Source: JAWSUT01 sp033549345
Lineage (GTDB): Bacteria; Bacillota; Dethiobacteria; Dethiobacterales; Dethiobacteraceae
Direction of reading: 5' to 3'
DNA length: 64,000 bases
Assembly (NCBI GenBank): GCA_033549345.1
Contig: JAWSUT010000010.1
Span: forward strand, 1-64,000
In this document: in pieces, positions 51,113 through 59,778 of the stretch
How positions within the stretch are numbered: position 1 is the first letter of the stretch
Layout of the letters: every line of letters starts with the position of its first letter
Translations under genes and position numbers: made by a program
Notes under the pieces: model-generated
Told to the model about the DNA's origin: nothing
The model's database searches: none
Seen by the model: only the letters and a program-made list of their open reading frames with translations

Positions 51113-52402
51113 CTATTGTATTCCACGGCAGACCTGATTATTCCTGCCGGTATTGCCGGATGCACTTTTGCTTTTTTCTGGAACAAATCCGGCGCTGTCC
51201 AGCTTGAAGAATTTATGAATGGCGCGGGCTGCATCATGAATGCGGTCTTGTTTAATCAGGCAGGAAATCTTGATATCTGAGGTGGAAATAATTTCTATAT
51301 TAATTCCTTCAGCGGCCAGCGCCTGAAACATCCCCGCGGCGACGCCTGTGTGATGAATCATGCCGGCACCAACCAGAGAGATTTTTGCTACATCGCGTTC
51401 ACAACAGAGTTCGGCTCCGATATCCTGCACGAGAGGTTCCAGTACGGCCCGTGCCTTGTCCAGATCATCAGCGCCCACAGTGAAAAGTATATCATTTTCA
51501 CCCTCACGACGGATGCTCTGCACAATCAGGTCGACATTAATCGCAGACTCACCGATAGCAGAAAAAATCCGGGCGGCTATACCGGGCTTGTCGGGTACAC
51601 CCACAACAGCTATTTTTGCCTGGTCTTCATCACAGGCTATCCCGCTAATCACCGTACCTTTTTCCATATCTGTCTCCTCCTTCACCAGAGTGCCTCTGTC
51701 CAGATGAAAACTCGACCGGACATGAATCACCACTCCGTGCTCCTTACCACATTCCACGGCCCGGGGGTGCAGCACTTTTGCGCCCAGGCTGGCCAGTTCC
51801 AACATTTCGTCATATGTTATTTCATCGAGCTTTCGCGCTTCAGGCACGATGCGCGGGTCAATGGTAAACACGCCGTCCACGTCAGTATAAATTTCGCAGA
51901 TATCGGCCTTAAGGGCTGCCGCCAGCGCCACCGCCGTCGTGTCCGAGCCGCCCCGGCCCAGTGTATTGATTTCGCCCTCAGCATCCACACCCTGGAAGCC
52001 GGCCACCACCGCAACTTTACCTGCTTCAAGCGCCTGCCTGACGCGGGCAGCGGAAAAAGAGCGGATTCTGCCGTTTAGGGGGTTCCCATCCGTAACAACA
52101 CCGGCCTGCGGGCCGGTAAATGAAACAGCCGGCGTGCCGGTTGTCTCCAGTGCCATGGCCAGCAGGGCAATACTAACCTGTTCACCGGTTGATAGCAGCA
52201 TGGCCATCTCGCGTTCAGGCGGCCTGGCGGTAATGTCACGCGCCAGCTTAACAAGCTCGTCTGTCGTATGCCCCATAGCCGAGACGACAACAGCCACACT
52301 GTGGCCGGCTGCCACCGCCTGGGATACCCTGCGGGCCACATTCAATATTCGTTCAATACTGCCGACAGATGTTCCGCCGTATTTTTGCACGATAATCGCC
52401 AA
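51113..52402 (-). CDS. lysC: aspartokinase
   Basis: This 429-residue enzyme phosphorylates aspartate at the start of lysine, threonine and methionine synthesis. It begins IIVQKYGGTSVGS, has GRGGSDTTAVALAAAL and YTDVDGVFTIDPR, and ends with two ACT domains (about 265-420) for feedback control. The TTG at 52402 follows GGGGGG and gives the usual N-terminus. It follows thrB by 22 bases, so the operon is thr/lys oriented. Confidence 0.95.
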   Translation of the reverse strand: MAIIVQKYGGTSVGSIERILNVARRVSQAVAAGHSVAVVVSAMGHTTDELVKLARDITARPPEREMAMLLSTGEQVSIALLAMALETTGTPAVSFTGPQAGVVTDGNPLNGRIRSFSAARVRQALEAGKVAVVAGFQGVDAEGEINTLGRGGSDTTAVALAAALKADICEIYTDVDGVFTIDPRIVPEARKLDEITYDEMLELASLGAKVLHPRAVECGKEHGVVIHVRSSFHLDRGTLVKEETDMEKGTVISGIACDEDQAKIAVVGVPDKPGIAARIFSAIGESAINVDLIVQSIRREGENDILFTVGADDLDKARAVLEPLVQDIGAELCCERDVAKISLVGAGMIHHTGVAAGMFQALAAEGINIEIISTSDIKISCLIKQDRIHDAARAIHKFFKLDSAGFVPEKSKSASGNTGRNNQVCRGIQ

Positions 52403-52424
52403 AGCGTTTCCCCCCATCCTCTTG

Positions 52425-53348
52425 CTAGCCGGAAAATGACGCAGAATCCAATGCGCCGCGCCGGCCAATACCTGTTAGAATCACACGGCTTGTCACATCA
52501 TGCTGTAAGAATGCATGGCGCATCGCTTCACCGATGGCGTCATCATTTTCCGTCGTAAAGGCCACCACCGCCGGACCTGCCCCGCTAAGCGCCGCGGCTA
52601 ACGCTCCTTCTTTCTTTGCCGCAGCCACCACCTCAGCAAGTCCCGGGACCAGTGCAGAGCGGTAAGTCTGGTGCAGCCTGTCTTCCATGGAAAAAGAGAG
52701 CAGTTCCAAATCGCCTGTACACAGTGCAGCCACCAGCACAGACGCATGCCCGACGTTAAATACGGCATCTTCCAGCGGTACCTGTGCAGGTAAAAGACTG
52801 CGGGATTTTTTTGTCGGCAGTGTGAAGGCAGGAACTAGGACGACCACATTCAGTCCCGGAGGCGGCTCGATCCGGATATGCCGGACCTGATCTCCGTTGC
52901 GGCAGACAGCCACAAAGCCACCAAAAAGAGCCGGAGCCACATTGTCCGGATGTCCTTCCAGCCGGGTGGCCAGCTGTAATATCTCTTCAGGCGGCAGCGG
53001 CTGCGGCAGCAGTGCATTTGCCGCAGCCATACCACCGGCAATAGCGGCAGCAGAACTACCCATGCCGCGAAAAAGAGGAATCCTGTTGTGCTGACGGATA
53101 TGAATTCCGTCTGTCGGCCTGCCGGCGGCGTCGAAAACGGCCCTGGCCGCGTCCATGATCAATTTTGAACCTGTCCGGGAAAGCAGCCCGGCTCCTTCAC
53201 CGGTCACTTCGGCTGCTGCGAAACTGCTGTTGTCAAGCGTCATTTCCACTGTGTTATATATGCCCAGAGCCATTCCCAGCACGTCAAAACCGGGGCCCAG
53301 GTTGGCGGTAGTCGCCGGCACCTGAATCTTTACTTTTTGTTTTGCCAT
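52425..53348 (-). CDS. thrB: homoserine kinase
   Basis: This 307-residue GHMP kinase phosphorylates homoserine for threonine synthesis. It starts KIQVPATTANLGPGFDVLGMAL, has the ATP loop IPLFRGMGSSAAAIAGGMAAA and the C-terminal ALSGAGPAVVAF. ATG follows GGAGGAAAA, 45 bases after hom. The threonine synthase gene thrC is not present here. Confidence 0.96.
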   Translation of the reverse strand: MAKQKVKIQVPATTANLGPGFDVLGMALGIYNTVEMTLDNSSFAAAEVTGEGAGLLSRTGSKLIMDAARAVFDAAGRPTDGIHIRQHNRIPLFRGMGSSAAAIAGGMAAANALLPQPLPPEEILQLATRLEGHPDNVAPALFGGFVAVCRNGDQVRHIRIEPPPGLNVVVLVPAFTLPTKKSRSLLPAQVPLEDAVFNVGHASVLVAALCTGDLELLSFSMEDRLHQTYRSALVPGLAEVVAAAKKEGALAAALSGAGPAVVAFTTENDDAIGEAMRHAFLQHDVTSRVILTGIGRRGALDSASFSG

Positions 53349-53393
53349 GCTTTTTCCTCCGGGCGCTTTAGGCCGTTATTTGTCTAAAACGGA

Positions 53394-54683
53394 TTATTCC
53401 ACCACACGTAAAACACTGTTGATACTGCGTATTGCCGGCATGGCTTCCAGGCTCGCCACGGCCTGCGCAAAATTTCCTTCTTTTACTTCGTGTGTAACCA
53501 GAACAATTTCCGCTGTTTCGGCATCACTCCGTTTTTGAATAATCATATCCAGGCTGACTTTTGCATCACCAAAAGCTGTAGCCAGCCGGGCAAAAACACC
53601 GGGTTCATCTTTTGCTTTCAGCCGCAGATAAAAACGGGATTCCTGCTCTTCTTTCGGGACAATCTTTTTCCTTCCGAAAGAAGCTTCAAAAATTCCGTTT
53701 TCCACCTGGTGGCGAATGCTCTGCCCGGCATCGATGATATCGGCACAGACTGAGCTGCCGGTGGGCATGGAGCCGGCGCCGCGCCCGTAAAACATCACTT
53801 CGCCCACAGCATCCCCTTCCAGGAAAACAGCGTTAAATTCATTGGCAACAGCAGCCAGCGGATGGAGTGTGGGAATCAGGGTAGGATGGACACGCAGCTT
53901 AAGGCCGTCCAGTGTTTCTTCACCTATGGCCAGAAGCTTCACCGTATAACCAAGCTCCTGTGCATAACGAATATCACGCAGTTTCACCCCGGTGATTCCT
54001 TCCACAAAGATATCAGCCATTTCAATTTTACTTGAAAAGGCCAGAGAAGCCATGATCGCCAGTTTATACGACGCATCGCGGCCCTCGATGTCTGATGAAG
54101 GATCCGCTTCGGCAAATCCCTTCGCCTGTGCCTCGGCCAGCGCTTCTTCAAACTCCCGGCCTTCGCACGACATTTGTGTCAGAATATAGTTGGTGGTGCC
54201 GTTAATGATACCCATAATTTTTTCAACTTTATTGGCGGCCAGGGAATGCTTGAGCGGGCGGATGAGCGGGATGCCGCCGCCGACACTGGCTTCATAAAAG
54301 ATGTTTTTGCCCTGGTTTTTGGCAATTTGCAAAAGCTCAACACCATGCTGTGCCATCAGGTCCTTATTGGCCGTTACCACATACTTGCCGTTCTCAAGAG
54401 CGCGCGCAATCAGTTCACGGGTCTGCTCCACACCGCCCATCACTTCCACTACGATATCAATATCGGGATCCAAAACCACATGATCGGGATTATCCGTCAG
54501 AAGCGAAGAATCCATTTCAATATCGCGTTTTTTGCCTAGATTGCGCACAGCCACTCTTTTTACCTCAAGACGGGCGCCCAGTTTGTGCCAGATTTCCTCA
54601 CCGTTGGACTCCAGAATCTTCAGCACGCCGGTGCCCACTGTCCCAAGGCCCAACATACCGATTTGCAGTGTTTCTTTTTTCAA
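53394..54683 (-). CDS. hom: homoserine dehydrogenase
   Basis: This 429-residue NAD(P)H enzyme reduces aspartate semialdehyde to homoserine. The N-terminal IGMLGLGTVGTGVLKIL is the nucleotide loop; VVEVMGG, ANKDLMAQHG, GIPLIRPLK and the GIINGTTNYILTQM motif follow. A C-terminal ACT domain (about 350-429) implies threonine feedback. It is translated from TTG after AGGGGAG. It lies 25 bases downstream of the ACT-domain gene. Confidence 0.95.
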   Translation of the reverse strand: MKKETLQIGMLGLGTVGTGVLKILESNGEEIWHKLGARLEVKRVAVRNLGKKRDIEMDSSLLTDNPDHVVLDPDIDIVVEVMGGVEQTRELIARALENGKYVVTANKDLMAQHGVELLQIAKNQGKNIFYEASVGGGIPLIRPLKHSLAANKVEKIMGIINGTTNYILTQMSCEGREFEEALAEAQAKGFAEADPSSDIEGRDASYKLAIMASLAFSSKIEMADIFVEGITGVKLRDIRYAQELGYTVKLLAIGEETLDGLKLRVHPTLIPTLHPLAAVANEFNAVFLEGDAVGEVMFYGRGAGSMPTGSSVCADIIDAGQSIRHQVENGIFEASFGRKKIVPKEEQESRFYLRLKAKDEPGVFARLATAFGDAKVSLDMIIQKRSDAETAEIVLVTHEVKEGNFAQAVASLEAMPAIRSINSVLRVVE

Positions 54684-54708
54684 GTAATTCAACTCCCCTG
54701 TTTCATTT

Positions 54709-55155
54709 CTAGCTTTGGCCAACCAGTTCCAGTTTCTGAACCCCGTCGATAGCCGACAGCCTGGCCAGCAATTCATCAACATTTTCTTTTAACTCTTCTG
54801 TTTCAAATGAAATTGACGCATTCGCCACACCCTGAAGCGGAATCCCCTGGTTGATTGTCAGCACATTGCCATGGGCCGCTGCAATAATTTTTAGCACATC
54901 GGACAAAACACCTGTGGTATGTTCAAGAATCAGCGAGACGGTAAGTATTTTACCGCGGCTGGCCTCCCGAAAGGGGAAAATGTAGTCACGGTACTTATAG
55001 AAAGCGCCCCGGCTGATACCGACAGCCTGCACCGCATCATTTACCGTCTGGGCAGTCCCTTTTTTCAGCATCTCTTTTGCTTCTGCCGTTTTGCGCAATA
55101 CCTGTGGCAGCACATTTTCCTGAACAAGATAGAATTTGCCCCCCAAGTCTTTCAT
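54709..55155 (-). CDS. ACT domain protein of the PheB/UPF0735 family
   Basis: This 148-residue protein has an N-terminal helix-turn-helix-like part (AQTVNDAVQAVGISRGAFYKYRDYIFPF) and a C-terminal ACT domain (about 70-145). The arrangement matches Bacillus PheB and UPF0735 proteins, probably amino-acid-sensing regulators. It precedes hom-thrB-lysC, so it may tune this pathway (inference). ATG at 55155 follows AGGAGG; an in-frame start 18 bases earlier is less likely. Confidence 0.87.
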   Translation of the reverse strand: MKDLGGKFYLVQENVLPQVLRKTAEAKEMLKKGTAQTVNDAVQAVGISRGAFYKYRDYIFPFREASRGKILTVSLILEHTTGVLSDVLKIIAAAHGNVLTINQGIPLQGVANASISFETEELKENVDELLARLSAIDGVQKLELVGQS

Positions 55156-55270
55156 TGGCAACCTCCTGTCCACTGAGCGTGGACATTAATCTATATATGT
55201 TACACATTATAGCACCGTCAGTTCCGCCCTGCAACAGTTTCTTTTTGTTTTTAACGATTTTTTTTCACAA

Positions 55271-55301
55271 AAAAAATAACCTTTACGGTTAAGGTAAAGG
55301 T
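55271..55301 (-). terminator. terminator overlapping the LysM gene end
   Basis: ACCTTTAC/GTAAAGGT is an 8-bp stem followed by TATTTTTTTTG on the - strand. It includes the LysM gene's stop codon and precedes the promoter of the ACT-hom operon. Confidence 0.8.
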
Positions 55302-55471
55302 AAACAGATAAATGTACCAATCTGCAGGTTTTTCGGATCAAGCCCCGGATTCAGTTCAAGAATTCCTTCAACCGTCACTCCCTGCTCTGTTGCAATCTTT
55401 TGCAGTGTGTCGCCCGGCGCAATTTCCAGAAAGAGTCCTGTGGGACACGGGGGTACTTTGTCAAGACCCAT
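55289..55471 (-). CDS. small LysM domain protein
   Basis: This 60-residue protein is essentially one LysM domain: EIAPGDTLQKIATEQGVTVEGILELNPGLDPKNLQIGTFICLP, with the usual conserved Asp-Thr-Leu, Asn-Pro and Pro. There is no signal peptide, so it may act inside the cell, for example in spore-coat targeting as SafA-like LysM domains do (inference). ATG follows GGAAGGAG, and a terminator overlaps its end. Confidence 0.82.
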   Translation of the reverse strand: MGLDKVPPCPTGLFLEIAPGDTLQKIATEQGVTVEGILELNPGLDPKNLQIGTFICLPLP

Positions 55472-55526
55472 AAAAAAACATCACTCCTTCCATATCCATG
55501 ATATGCAAAGAAGTGAAAGGTGTGTG

Positions 55527-56585
55527 TCAGGAAGAACCCTGTGCTTTTACAGACGCGGCAATTCGGACCATCTCTTCCATCGTCAGACTGCCGGTTAAGA
55601 TAAATTCCATCGTGTTATCGGACCAGTACAGTGTGGCCAGTTCATCCGACAGGTTTTCGTGATAGAATCCCGTCATTTCACCAATGATAAGCTGCCGGCT
55701 TGATTCTGCCCTGTAAGCTTCAGTTTCGGTTTTCGGCCGCTGCACAAAGGTGAAATGCTGGTCTCCTTTATAAATAAAGATAAGCTGCTCCTGATCGGCC
55801 TCCTCACTTTGAGAAATAACAAAGAGGAAGCACCCTTGGGGGACATATTCAGGAACGTAAACCGGATAAGGCCAATCCTGCTGCGCATCATCAAGCGAGA
55901 GAGGGCGAATGAGACACAGGGACGCAACTTCTCCCTCATCTGGCGGCTGATACTCAAAGATGTCATCTGCAAAATCCACACCCGGCTGCAGCAGTGTGCA
56001 GGATAACCTGTTTAACAGACTTTCATCCAGATACGTCTCCACAATCATGGGAAACAGTGTCTTCTTGTCAAGCCACAAATGAACAGATTCATTCCTGCCC
56101 TGTGTTTTGTATGTAACAAAATAATAGCTCTCGTCTCCTGCTGTCCTGAGCCCCCCGAAAGAATGTGTTTTTGCCCTGAGATAGGCTTCCAGATACCCGG
56201 TGAGCATAAACGGTGGTGACAATTCTTCGGTGGCGTCCCCGGCCAGGCGGTAATAATCATCAAAACCGGGCTGGTAAATAAAAACCTGCTCGCCGTCACA
56301 GATAAAGAACTGCCCCCCGGCCTCTGTTGTCACTTCAACACGCCAGCGATCGGGATTTTGCAGCCACTGCCTGACACTGTAGTTCTGTTCATCCTCGGGA
56401 CTGAACACCACAGCATCAAGTTCCGCATAATAGCCCTTCATTTTGGCCATTGTTTTTGCTGCTTTCTTCTGCAGTCTTTCCTCAGACATGCTGCAGCCTG
56501 CCGCCAGAACCGACAGCAGTAAAGCCAGCACCAATAAACATGCCGCCCGGCTGCGCAGGAACGTGCGCGAACCTGTTTCCCGCAT
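55527..56585 (-). CDS. LolA-like sporulation lipoprotein (YdcC-like)
   Basis: This 352-residue lipoprotein has a signal ending in LAAGC (Cys about 31). A LolA/RseB-like half follows (about 40-235: MKGYYAELDAVV..., WLDKKTLFPMIVETY), then a DUF4367-like C-terminal half. Bacillus YdcC, a sporulation lipoprotein, has the same LolA-like fold and lies next to alr and ndoA, so synteny supports the call. ATG follows AAAGGGGCGAGG. It probably works at the outer face of the membrane. Confidence 0.82.
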   Translation of the reverse strand: MRETGSRTFLRSRAACLLVLALLLSVLAAGCSMSEERLQKKAAKTMAKMKGYYAELDAVVFSPEDEQNYSVRQWLQNPDRWRVEVTTEAGGQFFICDGEQVFIYQPGFDDYYRLAGDATEELSPPFMLTGYLEAYLRAKTHSFGGLRTAGDESYYFVTYKTQGRNESVHLWLDKKTLFPMIVETYLDESLLNRLSCTLLQPGVDFADDIFEYQPPDEGEVASLCLIRPLSLDDAQQDWPYPVYVPEYVPQGCFLFVISQSEEADQEQLIFIYKGDQHFTFVQRPKTETEAYRAESSRQLIIGEMTGFYHENLSDELATLYWSDNTMEFILTGSLTMEEMVRIAASVKAQGSS

Positions 56586-56681
56586 AGTGCCTCGCCCCTT
56601 TACGTACGTAGTTGCTCATTTTGGCAAACTTCGGTGAAACCGTGAAAAGAGGAGCGGGCACCCGGCAGCGAGGCTGTTGGC

Positions 56682-57128
56682 CTAGATCATGGCTTTGACC
56701 AGGTCCTGGCGGCTGATAATCCCCACCAGCTGTCCGTCTGCATCAACCACAGGCACACGGTTGACCTGCCTTTCCACCATAATGGTTGCCACTTCTTCAA
56801 TCGATGCATCTTCTTTGACGGTGTACACTTTCGGCGTCATAATTTCCGCAACTTTGGCAGCGGTCATCTTATTCAGGTCCTGGGAGATCCGCTGCGGGTT
56901 TTCGAGGTAAATCACACCGCCCAGGATTTCCAGGAAAGCAGGCGTATGCAATTTCTTATCCTGGTAAATTAAATCGCCTTCACTGACCATGCCCTTTACC
57001 CGGCGCTTTGCATCAACGACGGGAAGGCCGCTGACTCCATGCTCCACAAGAAGTCTGGCCACCTCATTAATGGTGGTTTCCGGGGTTACGGTAATAACGT
57101 CCTTTGTCATAATCTCTCTTGCCAACAT
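56682..57128 (-). CDS. CBS domain pair protein
   Basis: This 148-residue protein consists of two CBS domains (about 5-60 and 90-145), each with the typical VTPETTINEVARLLVEHGVSGLPVVD pattern. Such proteins bind adenosine nucleotides such as ATP, AMP or SAM and regulate unknown partners. It lies between nnrDE and the YdcC-like gene, 15 bases after nnrDE, so cotranscription is likely. It has no catalytic part. Confidence 0.9.
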   Translation of the reverse strand: MLAREIMTKDVITVTPETTINEVARLLVEHGVSGLPVVDAKRRVKGMVSEGDLIYQDKKLHTPAFLEILGGVIYLENPQRISQDLNKMTAAKVAEIMTPKVYTVKEDASIEEVATIMVERQVNRVPVVDADGQLVGIISRQDLVKAMI

Positions 57129-57143
57129 GCTGCTTGCTCCTCT

Positions 57144-58685
57144 CTACATATGTATTTTTTCCGTTTTCAGATATGCTTCACAAATACACTCTATTATATC
57201 ACCGGCTACAAGCGATGCCTCACCCACGGATTGTGCCGCCAGGTCACCGGCCAGGCCGTGGAGATAAACGGCAACCCTGGCCGCTCGCGACGTTTCCAGG
57301 CCCTGGGCCAGCAGGGACGCCAACAAGCCTGTCAGCACATCACCGCTCCCTGCGGTGGCCATCCCACTGTTGCCGGTTACATTGAGGGCCAGCTCTCCAC
57401 CTGGTTCGGCAATTAATGAGTGAGCACCTTTGAGGATTACCGTGCTGCCAAACCGCCCGGCCAGTTTTTGGGCAGCCGCCACTCTGTCGGCCTGGACATC
57501 CTCAATGCTGCACTCCAGCAGCCGCGCCGCTTCGCCCGGGTGGGGTGTCATCACGACAGGTGCCTGTCGGCCGTCCATTAATTCCGGGTTTTTGGCCAGC
57601 AGATTCAGGGCATCCGCATCCAAAACAGCCGGCAGAGGGCATTCTCTGAGGATGGCCGCCAGCACCGGCAGGGCCTCATCGTCCTGGCTCATTCCCGGTC
57701 CCACACCCACCGCCTGGCAGGTACGCCATTTTTCCCGCAAGATATACAAACTGTCGGCCTGCAGGCGGCCCAGTCTGTTTTCCGGCAGCGGCACAGTGAT
57801 CGCCTCCGCAACCTGGGCAGCCACCGTCGGCTGCACGCTGCGGGGTGTGGCCGCAAAAACAAGTCCGCAGCCGCCCCGCAGGGCAGCACGGGCCGCCAGG
57901 GCCACCGCACCGGACATCCCCCGGGAACCGGCTACAAGTAAAACCGAACCGAATGTGCCCTTGTGTCCGTCTGCGGGTCTTTGCGGCAAAAGCCTGCGGG
58001 CCGTCTCCGGTGTAATCAGTGAAAAACCATGTCCCTGCAGCAGACCGGGCGGAATGCCGATATCCGCCACTTCCAGTCTCCCGGTACAGGCCGCACCGGG
58101 AAAGCAAAGCAGGCCCCGTTTTGGCAGTGCAAGCGTTACAGTCAGGTCGGCATAAACCGCCCGGCCGAGAATTTTGCCGCTGTCGGCACAGACTCCTGAA
58201 GGAATGTCCACCGACAGGACAAAACCCCTGCTTTCATTGACAGCACAAATTATCGCCGCAAGCAGCGGGTCCACTTCACGGCTGATTCCCGTTCCCAACA
58301 TTGCATCAACAACGAGATCCGCCGCAGACAACTCCGCCCTCAGAGCGGGGAGTGCTCCTTCATCCAAAACAGTCCTGCAGGCGATACCCATGTTTTGCAG
58401 GATGGCCAGGTTTATCCGTGCATCACCGCGATAATCAGTAAATGCAGCCGTGGTCCAGACGGAAACATTTTTTTCCCGGGCCAAATGACGGGCAACAACA
58501 AAACCGTCCCCGCCGTTGTTTCCCCGGCCGGCCAGGATAACGACATTCGGGCCGCAACCGAGTTCACGGATTGCTTCCGTGACACGCAGGCCGGCATGTT
58601 CCATCAAAACGACACCGGGTATCCCCACTGCTTCTATGGCTTTTCTGTCGATATCGCGCATCTGCGCGGCTGTAACGATCTCCAT
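57144..58685 (-). CDS. nnr: bifunctional NAD(P)H-hydrate epimerase/dehydratase
   Basis: This enzyme of 513 residues repairs hydrated NADH and NADPH. The N-terminal YjeF_N part (about 1-215, VILAGRGNNGGDGFVVARHL) epimerises the hydrates. The C-terminal ribokinase-like part (about 230-505, VMTPHPGEAARLL, GNSGMATAGSGDVLTG) dehydrates with ADP. The ATG follows GGGAG right after a perfect hairpin (58701-58746). It sits in the acpS-nnr-ydcC-alr block known from Firmicutes. Confidence 0.95.
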   Translation of the reverse strand: MEIVTAAQMRDIDRKAIEAVGIPGVVLMEHAGLRVTEAIRELGCGPNVVILAGRGNNGGDGFVVARHLAREKNVSVWTTAAFTDYRGDARINLAILQNMGIACRTVLDEGALPALRAELSAADLVVDAMLGTGISREVDPLLAAIICAVNESRGFVLSVDIPSGVCADSGKILGRAVYADLTVTLALPKRGLLCFPGAACTGRLEVADIGIPPGLLQGHGFSLITPETARRLLPQRPADGHKGTFGSVLLVAGSRGMSGAVALAARAALRGGCGLVFAATPRSVQPTVAAQVAEAITVPLPENRLGRLQADSLYILREKWRTCQAVGVGPGMSQDDEALPVLAAILRECPLPAVLDADALNLLAKNPELMDGRQAPVVMTPHPGEAARLLECSIEDVQADRVAAAQKLAGRFGSTVILKGAHSLIAEPGGELALNVTGNSGMATAGSGDVLTGLLASLLAQGLETSRAARVAVYLHGLAGDLAAQSVGEASLVAGDIIECICEAYLKTEKIHM

Positions 58686-58700
58686 TTTTCTTCACTCCCG

Positions 58701-58879
58701 CAAGAAAGACGCTGACGCTTTTTTACTGCTGGTTGCGTCTTTCTTGTTCTTTAGGGGTTGCCACCCCTTCGACGGGTCTTCGACCCTGACCACCCCGCAA
58801 GAGTAAGGGGATATTCCCCTTACAAACCCCTAATAGTCAAGGAGCACGCTTTTCTGCATGCATATAAATCCTTGACTAC
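58701..58879. other. compact multi-hairpin intergenic element, no coding sequence
   Basis: Three well-separated structures lie in 179 bases. H3 (58701-58746) has 12-bp arms CAAGAAAGACGC/GCGTCTTTCTTG. A multiloop (58751-58833) is closed by TTAGGGGTT/AACCCCTAA and holds the stems GGGTC/GACCC (58774-58786) and GTAAGGGGA/TCCCCTTAC (58803-58823). H1 (58834-58878) has TAGTCAAGGA/TCCTTGACTA with an inner stem that gains a G-U pair only on the - strand. It is either the nnr leader or an inserted mobile element. Confidence 0.65.
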
Positions 58880-58905
58880 AAAAAAAGACGCATAAAAGAT
58901 GCGCC
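58880..58905 (-). terminator. terminator of the isc-ylbF operon
   Basis: GGCGCAT/ATGCGTC with a short loop is followed by TTTTTTTG on the - strand, about 85 bases past the YlbF-like stop codon. Confidence 0.8.
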
Positions 58906-58988
58906 TCTTCTTGTTTTTGTACCGTTTGTGAACCCGTTTAAATAGCGAGCCGGCGCGCGCTGCCTAACGGTGTTGATCTGTAAAAATC

Positions 58989-59375
58989 CTAACAGCAACC
59001 GCCGCTGCAGCCGCCACCGCCACCACCACCGTGGCTATGGCCGGTTTCCATCCCCGTAACCCGGGAAATTGTTTCATTTACGGCAGCCAGCAGACCGTCA
59101 ACCGTTTTTCTTGCTTCCAGATAGGCATTAATTTCAGGGTTTTCCAACATTTTACGCTGATGTTCGCGCAGTTCGTCAATCTGTTCCTGGGAAATTTTTT
59201 TCCCCATCATTTGCGATTCACGCAGAGCCTGCTGCCTGCCCTGGAAGTTCTCAACCAGGTCCAGTGCGGCCTCGCTGTTATCCATTGCTTCTTTTGCTTT
59301 TGTGAAATCCTTATACTCGTCTGAATCAAGGATTGCTTCTCCCAGTTGTTCAGCCAGTTCCAGAGGTTTCATCAT
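58989..59375 (-). CDS. YlbF/YmcA-like protein with a His-Gly-Cys tail
   Basis: This 128-residue helical protein has the YlbF/YmcA (DUF964) domain over residues 3-105, including DNSEAALDLVENFQGRQQAL. It ends with an added tail containing GHSHGGGGGGG and CSGGCC, a strong potential metal or Fe-S site. Bacillus YlbF, YmcA and YaaT form an Fe-S complex that affects RNase Y and development. Here the gene follows iscU and iscS by 12 bases, so it is likely linked to Fe-S metabolism. ATG follows AAGGAG. Confidence 0.87.
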   Translation of the reverse strand: MMKPLELAEQLGEAILDSDEYKDFTKAKEAMDNSEAALDLVENFQGRQQALRESQMMGKKISQEQIDELREHQRKMLENPEINAYLEARKTVDGLLAAVNETISRVTGMETGHSHGGGGGGGCSGGCC

Positions 59376-59387
59376 TTTTCTCCTTTT

Positions 59388-59765
59388 CTACTTTGTTTCC
59401 CGCTTATTTTTTAAATCTTCAATCGCCTTATGCAGTGCATCGGCCGCCAAATTGGAACAGTGAAGCTTCGCTTCCGGCAGGCCGCCCAACTCTTCTGCGA
59501 CCGCTTTGTTCGTGATTTGCAGCGCCTCATCAATGGTTTTCCCCTTCACCATTTCGGTCACCGCACTGCTTGTGGCAATGGCGGCACCACAGCCAAAGGT
59601 TCTGAATTTAATGTCTTCAATCCTATCTTCGTCATCTACTTTAATGTAGATCCGCATGATATCCCCGCACTTCATGTTGCCCACTTCACCCACGCCGTCA
59701 GCGTTGTCAATCTCCCCGACATTACGTGGATTTGTGAAGTGATCCATTACTTTCTCAGTGTACAT
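59388..59765 (-). CDS. iscU: Fe-S cluster scaffold protein IscU/NifU-like
   Basis: This 125-residue scaffold protein has the three cluster Cys residues in GNMKCGD, FGCGAAIATSSA and LHCSNLAADAL, spaced as in IscU. A GEVGN motif is conserved. It assembles Fe-S clusters with sulfur from the adjacent cysteine desulfurase. ATG at 59765 follows GGAGAGG; a longer frame is not supported. It follows iscS by 13 bases. Confidence 0.94.
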   Translation of the reverse strand: MYTEKVMDHFTNPRNVGEIDNADGVGEVGNMKCGDIMRIYIKVDDEDRIEDIKFRTFGCGAAIATSSAVTEMVKGKTIDEALQITNKAVAEELGGLPEAKLHCSNLAADALHKAIEDLKNKRETK

Positions 59766-59778
59766 CCTCTCCAACTCC

